Shown: piece by piece, positions 56,089-64,000 of the stretch | Position numbering within the stretch: position 1 is the first letter of the stretch | Layout of the letters: each line of letters opens with the position of its first letter | Notes under the pieces: generated by a model | Told to the model about the DNA's origin: nothing | Database searches by the model: none | Seen by the model: only the letters and a program-made list of their open reading frames with translations | Program-made: the position numbers and the translations under genes | From: Apiospora phragmitis | Taxonomy: Eukaryota; Ascomycota; Sordariomycetes; Amphisphaeriales; Apiosporaceae | Length of the DNA: 64,000 nt | Reading direction: 5' to 3' | Assembly (NCBI GenBank): GCA_038363925.1 | Contig: JAQQWL010000011.1 | Location: 3,410,001 to 3,474,000, forward strand

Positions 56089-57619
56089 ATGGCATTGAAG
56101 CTCACTCTGATGGCCTTGGCCTCTCTGCCGCTCGCGCAGAGCGAGACGGTGCTGGGTGTCTACATTTTCCACCGCCACGGAGACCGCACGCCCAAGTCTT
56201 ACCCGCCGGCCAACCTGACCTCTCTGGGTGCTGAGGAGGTCCTTCTGTCTGGCACCTACTACCGTAACCGGTACATCGCCTCGGACGCCAGCTCGCCCAT
56301 CGCGGGGTTGAGCCACGACATCGCCGTGCAGTCCCAGGTCAGCGTCACGGTGCCCGACGACGCCGTCCTGCACAACTCGGCCCAGGTCTTCGTGCAGGGC
56401 CTCTACCCGCCCGTCGGCCGCCTCTCGGCCCAGGAGCTCGCCAACGGCACCTCGGTCGAGGCGCCCCTCGGCGGCTACCAGTACGTCCCCGTCAAGGCCG
56501 CGTCATCGTCCTCGGGCTCCTCGAGCACCCGGGCCGACGCCGAGAACAACGAGTGGCTCCAGGGCGGCAGCGGCTGCGGCAACGCCATGGTCAGCTCCAA
56601 CAACTACTTCGCCTCCAGCGAGTACCAGAAGACGTACAGCGACTCCAAGGCTTTCTACCAGAGCCTGCTGCCCGTCATTAGCGGCACTTTCGATGCCGCC
56701 GAGGCCAACTTCAAGAACGGCTACACGAGTAAGTCTAAAAAGTTTCTCTCTTATCCCTATCTGGGGCTCCTCGTTGTTCGTTACGTTTAGTAGCAGTTAC
56801 TAACAACCCCCCTCAGTCTTTGACTTGATTAATGTGGCCAGGATCCACAACAAGACGATTCCCTCGTCGGACCTCCTCACGCCGGAGACCGTCGCCGAGG
56901 TCCAGAACCTGGCCAATATCCACGAGTGGAACCTGGCCTACAACGAGACGGAGCCGATCCGCGCCATTGCCGGCTCCGTCCTGGCCGGCCAGATCCTGCA
57001 GCAGCTTCAATCCACCCTGGACAGCAAGAGCAAGTCGCCGCTGGACATCCAGTTCGGCGCCTACGCCAGCTTTTCGTCCTTCTTTGGTCTGGCGCAGCTG
57101 CAGAAGCTGTCGGCCGACTTCACCGGCATCGTCGACTACGCCTCGTCCATGGCCTTCGAGCTCGTCACCAACTCCACCTCTTCGCCTGTGTCCAAGGATG
57201 ACGTCTCGGTCCGCTTCCTCTTCTCCAACGGCACCGCCGGCGCCGTCGGGAACGTCCCCGTGGCTTACCCGCTCTTCGGCCGTTCCGAGATCCTGCTGCC
57301 CTGGTCCGTCTTCGCCGACGAGATGAACAAGTTCGCTATCGGCGACACGAAGAGCTGGTGCACCGCCTGCGGCAACTCGACGGGCCAGTGCGCTCAGTAT
57401 GCCTCCTCAGGCGACAATGGCTCTGCTACCGCGGCCTCAAAGTCCGGCAACGGCATTTCCACCGCTGTTGCCGGTGTCATTGGCGCTCTGGTCACGCTTG
57501 TCGTCATCCTGGGCATCGAGGGCCTGGTCTACGTCCTGGCGGGTCTGCGCCTCGTCAAGAAGTCCTCACTGGCGGCTCAGGCTACCAAGGTCGAGGTTCC
57601 GGGGGCTTCTAAGGCCTAG
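56089..57619 (+). CDS. Membrane-anchored histidine-acid-phosphatase-like protein
   Basis: Secretory-pathway member of the histidine phosphatase superfamily (clade 2). Exons 56089-56728 and 56817-57619, intron 88 nt. The chosen ATG gives a signal peptide (MALKLTLMALASLPLAQSET) followed at once by the phosphate pocket FHRHGDRTPKSYPP, whose histidine is the phospho-acceptor. Later segments are NNEWLQGGSGCGNAMVSSNN, IHNKTIPSSDLLTPETVAEV and FSNGTAGAVGNVPVAYPLFG. Near residue 300, where acid phosphatases have the distal HD pair, this protein reads IQFGAYASFSSFFGLA, so the usual proton donor is not apparent. Several N-glycosylation sequons and a C-terminal membrane helix (VAGVIGALVTLVVILGIEGL) with a short basic tail point to a type I surface or vacuolar protein. 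Activity may differ from classic phytase/acid phosphatase. Confidence 0.86.
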
Positions 57620-58090
57620 AATTGCGTGTCCACCACCCGCCTCGGCTAAGCTTGACTCTGCTGCAGCTTCCAGCTCGGCGAGAAGTCGAGAATAAAAAGT
57701 CGGGAATCTGGAGGCGAGTTGTTAAGCTTTGAATTACATTACGAGTAATGATTTACGTTCTCTAGTTCCTGTCACTATTCAAACGATTATCAGCATTTGG
57801 AGGGTTATTATTAGCATTAGCAGCTACCGAACTGGGAATCTGATCCTATTTCAGGAGACTTCAAAGTATATATCGTAGTAAGCCATCACGTAGCGAGTGT
57901 GTTTGTTGTATGGCCGTGGTAAATTGTTCCCATTTTGACAACATTATCCAAGAAATCAAAAGTCATCTCTGCGTCATCATCGTCAGCGTTGCATCAGACA
58001 TCAACGTAGACCAGTCATGGCCAAGATATCATGCCTATAGAAAAAGGCGCGATTCCTTTTCCCGTAGATATCTATAATCATTCGGAGCTA
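57620..58090. other. Convergent intergenic region
   Basis: Tail-to-tail spacer between the phosphatase-like gene and the MFS transporter; no supported gene. Confidence 0.5.
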
Positions 58091-60073
58091 TTAGCAACTC
58101 ACGTTCTCTTTATTTGAATCTCGGCAAAAGACGGTGGCTGTCAAATATCACGAGGGGGAAAATACTCACACATTGGGATACTCGTCAAACAAATAACGAC
58201 CTGAACCGACGCGAGAGCGTAGAAGACTGGCTCCGTACCACCCTGCACCAGCCAGTCGTACGCCTTGAAGGTGAGTCCGAAACTGAAGAAGTTTTTAAAA
58301 ATGATGAGGCAAGTGAAGCCCTCAATAGCCAGATCGCCTATACATAGCACCGCAGTATTAGCAATTGGAAAATCAATACTCATGGCCTATAAATACAATT
58401 CCTCAGCACGAAAAAGGGGATCCTGTGTAACTTACGATACGCATCAACAATGTACAGCGAGCTCGCCACGGCGCCAATGACCATTCCGCAGACCTCACAG
58501 GCAAAGAACATGATGGGCACGACATAATGATAAGGGCCCTGGCTGGTGATGGCAAAGCCGTAGAGGCCCATGCAGCCGAAGATGAACTGAGGGATGACGA
58601 GGAAGATGCGGAATTCGGGCTCGTAGACGCCGCCATTGCGCTTTGTGAGCCAGGTGGCGCTCCAGTCGGCGAGGCCGCCGGCGATGGCAAAGCCCATGAT
58701 GGCTCCTACGAAGGGCCCCACGTAGGCGTAGCCCGTCTCGACCTCGCTCCACCAGCGCGGCGGGCCCAGGAAGACGGCGGCGAGGATGACGCCGATGAAG
58801 ACGGTCCAGCCGATCATGGTGCCCTGGATCAGGCAGGCCCACAGGAAGGCGGGCTGGGCGAACAGAGGAAACGGCCGGAAGAGCAGCTTGAAGAAGCTCT
58901 CGTCCGTCTTGCGGCCATCAAAAAGCGCAAGGGACTCCGTGTATGGCTTCTTGGGCCGGGAAGAAGCAGTCGACACCGCAGAGCCAACCTCGATTGCGGT
59001 CGTCTGGGAGTACGGCCCCGCATCCTTCTCGGGTTCATCCTGGGAGGTGCTTTCGTGCCCCGAGTCTGCAGCCATGTCCGTGTTGAGCCGGGTGTCCCGG
59101 CGAAGAAGGTCTCGGGGCAAAGGAAGATGACACCGAACAAGGAGACGGCGGTGAAGATGGCCACGAGGTAGAAAGTCCACGACCAGCCGATAGTGTGCGT
59201 GATCTTACCGACTACGACGGGGGTAAAGAAGGCACCGCCAAACACAGCCAAGTTGGTAAATGCCATGCGCACACCTCGTTGCTGTTGCACACATACGTTA
59301 GTACCAGGACGACCTTCCTCCGCTTTTCCCACATCCACATAGGAATATAGTCGATCTAAACTTACATGCACAAAGTATAAGTCACCAACAGCCGCGTTGA
59401 CCAGGGACTCAAACGGTGCAGTGCCGACGCCCTGGATGATACGCGCCCAGAGCAGACTCGTGTAGTTCTTGCCCGCGGCGCCGCCCCAAGCGCTTGAGAA
59501 GATCAAGATGATGGTGCCGATGATGAACAGGTGCCGCTTGCCCCAGATGCGGCCCGAGGACACGAAGAAGATGGCGGCGAAGCCGACTCCAAGCAGGTAG
59601 TAGCCCGTCAGTAGGGCGACGTAGGTGAAGTTCATGTTGAACCAGACGGACAGGGTCAGCGTGTTGGCAGCGAGGATGGGGCCGAGCGCCGTGGCGAAGA
59701 TGGCCGTCATGGACAGCACGAAGGTAATGAGATCGCGCTGCCACAGCGGCCAGTTTAAGGGGTCGTCAGGGTCATCAGACGGTTGCGGATGCTATACCCA
59801 AGTGACACACAAATATCAGGAACCGATTCCAATATATAGATAGATGCCGGGGATAGGTATACTCACGAGTATGATGCCATTCTTATCACATTTGAGGCCC
59901 CGCGTTTCCGGGGCGGTGTTGATTGTCCGCGGCCGTTCTGGGTCGTCATAGTACCGCGTAGTGCCTTGCGAGAGTTAGTTTAACAAACAGTATGCTTCGA
60001 TATGGTTAGAGGCGGGCACCAACTCACCAGGCACATGCTCCATGGCCCTGGACTCAAGAATTCCGAGACCCAT
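58091..60073 (-). CDS. MFS transporter (DHA1/HOL1-like), one frame break
   Basis: Twelve-span plasma-membrane exporter or importer of the major facilitator superfamily; HOL1-like by sequence style, substrate unknown. Exons (minus): 60028-60073, 59867-59964, 59366-59791, 58436-59281 and 58337 onward. The start is MGLGILESRAMEHVPG; the transporter core begins DDPLNWPLWQRDLITFVLSM, with GYYLLGVGFAAIFFVSSGRI, WGKRHLFIIG, GVGTAPFESLVNAAVGDLYF and GGAFFTPVVVGKITHTIGWS. In the central cytosolic loop the frame breaks at about 59101-59107: VIFLCPETFF must continue RRDTRLNTDMAADSG, which needs one more base. The second half has FAQPAFLWACLIQGTMIGWT and LYIVDAYRDLAIEGFTCLII. The last few residues are uncertain: the frame stops at 58141 unless a GTGAGT donor there is spliced to a short exon ending at 58091. 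Confidence 0.84.
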
Positions 60074-61550
60074 GCTGAAAGCCAGTTGTCCTCACTTCTT
60101 AAGATCAAAATACGTGTTGGATTATCTGCGTGACAAACACATTACCGGCAACGCCCAACGGCTCGTGCGGCGACTCTGTAATAAGTAGTCGGAATATACA
60201 GGATGAAGCTGTTGACGCAATCGATAGCAGACATTGGGGGGTCAGTGCCGCGGTTGGAGACCAAAAGAATAACGTTTTCCAGCAGATGAGGGGAATGTTT
60301 CTAAGCGGCAAGGGTCTAACCTATCGGAAAGCTCCAGGTCATTGGTCGGGTCCCTAGGAGAGTAATAACGGGTGTTGCTGTTTGCTGTTCTGGGGGGGGG
60401 GGTTCCCTGGTTTGATATATGTACATTCCCAGCTGAGTTTTATTGAAAGCAATGTCACACACTATCCCTCATGCCACGAGGCCAGACCCATGGCTGGTTT
60501 CATTAGATTGACCGATTACTTCTGCCTGCCATACTACATAATGTACTTGTTATGTGTACTTCGTTACGTACCATGCCACACGTGCTTTCCGCGCAGCCCG
60601 CGGATCCTCCCACAACGAAGTGAAAAGGGGAAGAAAGAGATGATGAAGAAACTGGAGCAAAACGCGCGTATTCGTATGTTAAGTATTTCTGCAGGATCTC
60701 GGAATGAGTTGACCATCGTACGGCCATCAGCCTTGGGTAAGGTTATTGCCATTCGACGTCGCACACATACCATACGTCGTACTCAGCTTACACCACTTAC
60801 GACTACCACCTCACCCGTCCAGAGGGGACGCGCTAGGCCAAACCGCACTTGACTTACGTTCAAGTCTAAAATGCGGGAACATCCCTTGGATGCTGCGATG
60901 TGGTAGGCCCAGGTCGGCCAGAGGTCCCACTTTCCTTGCGCAAAGATCTGGGGGAGCAGCGGTAGCTCGAGTAGTACGAGTAGTACGAGTAGGTTTAGTG
61001 CGAGTACCTGCCATGTTATGCCAGGGCCAGCCTTGTCCTCTAGGGTTAGGTAATCTAACATTGAACATATCCTGCTTGGAGCAAACCGTAGAGAAACTCT
61101 GATTGATTGGGATGGAATATTGACGGCATAATCCGCCCCTTTGCAAGAAGAAAAAAAGAAGAAAAAGAATTGAAGCATCCATCAATGCCATTTGCACGGA
61201 TTCCTGAGCGGGTTGGCGCCCAATTAGCCTTAACCCGCTCCCCTGAGTCCCTGACATGCAAGTTGGAGCCGGCAGCTTGGCGGGCTGGCCTGCCAATCAC
61301 ATTATTGGTCGTTGGAGTCGACAGTTGAAGAGGAGAGGATAATAAGAGCAATAGGTCGATCTGGACCGACTTCCTCCTCTCCTCGTACGTCGTAGCCGTC
61401 ATCGTTCTACTTTTCCCTTCCTCTCCTCGGCTGTTCGACTGCCTGTGATCTCATCCATTTATTTAATACACACTCTCTCAGCCTCTGACCGAACAAACTG
61501 CGACAATCTAACACATACCAGTGCTGTGATACCGCATAACAGTAGCAGCT
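60074..61550. other. Divergent promoter region MFS/CFEM
   Basis: Head-to-head spacer. It holds an 11-base G run at 60392-60402, a tandem 9-mer (GAGTAGTAC, about 2.7 copies) at 60969-60993 and a pyrimidine-rich leader at about 61405-61435. No supported gene. Confidence 0.5.
60969..60993. repeat. Tandem 9-mer GAGTAGTAC
   Basis: Two full copies and a partial third in head-to-tail order within the MFS/CFEM promoter region. Confidence 0.65.
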
Positions 61551-62178
61551 ATGAAGGTCACCACCGTCAGTATTGCCGCCTTCGCGGGCCTAGCGGCCGC
61601 CCAGCAATCAGGACTCGGCTCCCTGCCCGAATGTTCGGTAAGCCCGCCCCTTCATTCCCTTCGTGTTCGATCTCGTACCTGCCTCAATCATAAAATCAAA
61701 GATGAACGACGAACCGACGGCAGTTATTACTCTTTTAGCTTTGAGCTGGCATGAATCGAGCAACGGCCTAACATGACTGACGGACTGACCACGTGCACTT
61801 CCACAGAAAGGCTGCCTGAACAACTTCGTCTCCGGGTCGGGCCAGCAGATCGGCGGGTGCCCCGCCACCGACGCCAAGTGCATCTGCGCCAAGAAGGAGT
61901 TCATCGACGGCATCTCCTGCTGCGTGTCCGACGCTTGCAACAAGGCCGACCAGGACGCCTCCATCCAGTTCGCCTCCACCTTCTGCGGCACCCTGGGCGT
62001 CCAGGTCCCCAACGTCGTGAGCTGCCCCTCCAAGTCGGCTTCGGCCAACGCGCCCAGCAACACGGCCCCCGCCGCGGCGTCGCCCACGCCCCCTAAGAGC
62101 GCGGCCGGCACGGTGGTCGCGGGGGCCGCAGGCGCCGCCGGCTGGGCGGGGTTTGCCGCCGCGTTGGCTTTCTTGTAG
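61551..62178 (+). CDS. CFEM-domain GPI-anchored protein
   Basis: Small secreted cell-wall or membrane protein; CFEM proteins bind haem or act in host or surface interaction. Exons 61551-61637 and 61807-62178. A signal peptide (MKVTTVSIAAFAGLAAAQQ) precedes a CFEM-type cysteine set: LPECS and KGCLNNFV, GGCPATDAKCICAKKEF, ISCCVSDACNKAD, STFCGTLG and VVSCPS, including the diagnostic CxC and CC pairs. An aspartate in the conserved position before CxC (ATDAKCIC) would be the haem-iron ligand in haem-binding members. A Ser/Ala/Pro-rich spacer leads to a C-terminal hydrophobic segment (VVAGAAGAAGWAGFAAALAF) ending at the stop, the signature of GPI anchoring. Length about 152 residues is typical. Phase agrees across the 169-nt intron. 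No frame break. Confidence 0.93.
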
Positions 62179-63115
62179 TAGTCGTGTACGAGTGGTTGGG
62201 CGGAGGAGACTGGAGGGTAGTAGAGGATTTCCCCTCGTGTTGTTGGATACTATCAGGCTCTGGTCAATAATAGCCTAGGAGAAACATGGGGCACACCTGG
62301 GTGACCGCTGTTTGCCAACAGCTGGGACATGTCGTTGGTTACGTCTGTGGCTATGTCCCGAAGGAAAGGCAGCATTTGTGTGCACATGTATCTATGTACG
62401 TCGTAATATTAATGTTCAAAGGCCCGGGGTACTAGTTCAAGTCGTTATTCGGTGCTCCGCCCTATGCTCCGCCACTAAAACCTGTCACTTGTCACGGGTA
62501 TAAGTGCGGTGCCGTTCCGAACGCTACCATGACGTTACTTGCTGGTCGGAAGCTTAGTGAGAAGTCCCCGTACGCCTCCTCTACTAGTGAGCGCATGAGA
62601 GGAGAAATGTCCGGGTAATCTAATCATATTCATGTGATAATGGGTGTTATATACAATGTCACTTAGACGCCAGGCGGGCCCCCTCGGCGCTTAGTTTAGG
62701 TAGGCGAACAAGCTTGTGTGAGAGGCCCCCCTCAGCCCCTCCCTCCTTAGCTCATTTTGGCTACCAGCTCGGGGAGCCTGGAGGGAGTAAGGAAGGCCGT
62801 CATGCTGCCCACTGCATGTCTGCTAAGATCCAAAGTGGGACACACAGGGGCGGGCGGACGGAGGGGTTTCGCATAACGTGATGAGGACGAGGCGAAAACG
62901 GCCCGCTTGGGGGTTCATCTGAAGGAGAGAGAATGGAGAATATGAGATGTGATATCTTTCTCGACGTGCATACTGTATCTCTCTCTGGAGTGCAAAGCCG
63001 ATGTGCACATGGGTATTCCCCATAAGACGGCGACGGGGCCTGACGGAAGCGATGCTGCAGATCCTCTCTTGCGACATCCGGCAGCCGTTAATCCTGCTTC
63101 TGACTGACCATATAT

Positions 63116-63141
63116 ACCTACTACATATATATATAGTAGGT
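63116..63141. repeat. Inverted repeat with 8-bp arms around an AT loop
   Basis: ACCTACTA and TAGTAGGT flank CATATATATA. It may form a small hairpin. No gene-linked role is visible. Confidence 0.65.
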
Positions 63142-63163
63142 AGATTATACAAAAGCATACATC

Positions 63164-63212
63164 AATGCAATGCAATGCAATACAATGCAATACAATGCAA
63201 TACAATGCAATA
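63164..63212. repeat. AATGC/AATAC pentamer microsatellite
   Basis: Five-base units alternate so that the decamer TACAATGCAA is repeated three times exactly (63181-63210), preceded by AATGC units. Confidence 0.8.
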
Positions 63213-63264
63213 GATGCAGGCGACTTGGCATGTGTATAGGTGAGAGCTTATGACATGTGTATCC

Positions 63265-63699
63265 TTATTCCTCTTCATTCTGCTCCTCCATTTGCTCCTC
63301 CTCCTCCTCAATCCCACTTATCTTGTTTGGGGCCCCTAACGGCCCCCTCCTGAACATCAAAGCGTTTTGCGCATGAGCCGGCGTGATGAACTTCACCTTT
63401 TGGAGCCCCACGTTGTGTCGTGAGAAATCGCCGAGCAACTGTTAATGTTCGTCTTGGACGTCCCCGATTTCCCCAGCTTCGTTGGACACGTCAAGATTAA
63501 GTTTCCAAGGCGAAGCAGCAGCTCCTTTGCCGAAGAACATGTTGTTGGGATTATGCTTGGACAATGATACTTGCGAGGCCACTAGGCAGCTGAGTGAATC
63601 ATTACATAATGTAAACACAATACTTATCAAACATGTCATGGGCCGCACGTTTGCATACCAGCCCATCTGAGCGCGCCTGTCGGCAGTGGCATTCGGCAT
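63265..63699 (-). pseudogene. Coding relic, possibly Argonaute-related at its N-terminal side
   Basis: One minus-strand frame of 145 codons is interrupted by a single TAA (63442-63444). Before it are RRAQMGWYANVRPMTCLISI and NNMFFGKGAAASPWKLNLDV; after it are LLGDFSRHNVGLQKVKFITP and AHAQNALMFRRGPLGAPNKI, then a glutamate-rich end at 63265. The composition is clearly protein-like. The stretch GWYANVRPMTCL resembles the linker before the PAZ domain of QDE-2-type fungal Argonautes, but that is recalled similarity and the remaining blocks do not match what I know of Argonautes. A 53-nt intron (donor GTGTCC, acceptor AACAG before TTGCTC) could remove the TAA, though the donor is weak. Sequence to the right up to the edge contains stops in all frames I read. 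Either a decayed gene or the 3' end of a gene with further introns. Confidence 0.35.
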
Positions 63700-64000
63700 A
63701 GGATTCCGGAGCTCGTTCGCATGTTGAAATGATAAGGGACCCTCCCTATTCGGTGAGGAAGACCCTGTTGTTATTAATCATCACCCAAGAAAATGCCTTA
63801 ATAAGATTCAATAGGTCACTGCGACGTGTGATCGGACCTGCTCGGGCCCTATGCCAGAGTCCAGACTTCCACGGTGACTTGGCCTGACAAGGATGACAGC
63901 TAAGGCTAAGGGAATACACATTGTCTGTCACCCTGGTCAGGCCGTACTCATTTACAGCTTCGTCAGGATTTCGAGGAGAGGAAGAAAAAAAGGTCGAAGA
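63700..64000. other. Right-edge sequence
   Basis: May contain upstream, decayed coding sequence of the relic (for example a short open stretch RVPYHFNMRTSSGI on the minus strand), but stops are frequent and no gene is supported. Confidence 0.35.

Larger units (their letters stand above)
62179..63264. other. Intergenic region with short repeats
   Basis: No supported gene. The right part contains an inverted repeat at 63116-63141 and a decamer microsatellite at 63164-63212, listed separately. Confidence 0.5.

Noticed and set aside
2567..59107. Genome-wide programmed ribosomal frameshifting as explanation for the frame breaks
   Set aside because: The breaks need both added and removed bases, lack a shared slippery heptamer or stop context, and occur in varied sequence runs.

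Overview
This window is nuclear DNA from a filamentous ascomycete, most likely a Sordariomycete (Pezizomycotina). The genes are single-copy eukaryotic housekeeping genes with short introns (about 48-212 nt), GT-AG borders, CTAAC/CTGAC-type branch points, and proteins that read like Neurospora-type orthologues. I see no transposase, CRISPR array, rRNA or tRNA. The right edge (62.2-64 kb) and the 17.7-21.6 kb stretch look more accessory than the rest. The order below the class level cannot be fixed from the sequence.

Layout, left to right: 5' part of AMP deaminase (minus, running off the left edge); a YEA4-like nucleotide-sugar transporter (minus); PP2A regulatory B subunit (minus); a conserved-looking unknown protein (plus, 9.3 kb); dynamin-related DNM1 (plus) tail-to-tail with RanGAP (minus); an acyl-protein-thioesterase-like hydrolase (minus); an aminoglycoside-phosphotransferase-fold kinase and a damaged HNH-like gene (minus, 18-20 kb); a long F-box/zinc-finger protein (plus); an NTF2-like-fold protein with repeated peptide motifs (plus); an amino-acid permease (minus) head-to-head with RAD51 (plus); nucleoporin NUP120 (plus) tail-to-tail with retromer VPS26 (minus); VPS26 head-to-head with ribosomal protein L9 (plus); a secreted/transmembrane cysteine-rich protein (minus); V-ATPase subunit H (plus); methylmalonate-semialdehyde dehydrogenase (plus); a second F-box protein (plus); a membrane-anchored histidine-acid-phosphatase-like protein (plus) tail-to-tail with an MFS transporter (minus); a CFEM GPI-anchored protein (plus); and a damaged coding relic near the right edge. 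The genes do not form a pathway or biosynthetic cluster.

The strongest unexpected signal is that at least ten single-base (or two-base) frame breaks interrupt otherwise well-conserved genes, usually inside or beside short homopolymers, and in both directions (missing and extra bases). They hit NUP120, PP2A-B, MMSDH, the permease, the transporters and others. The most economical reading is uncorrected indel error in the assembly; genuine gene decay is possible for the accessory genes. One lesion is different: an in-frame TAG at 25999-26001 is followed by 107 more codons of protein-like open frame, so readthrough or a nonsense change must be considered. Other points of interest are 17-nt and 26-nt exons, a GC-AG intron, a perfect hairpin inside the 5'-UTR intron of the L9 gene, and a phosphatase lacking the usual distal HD pair.
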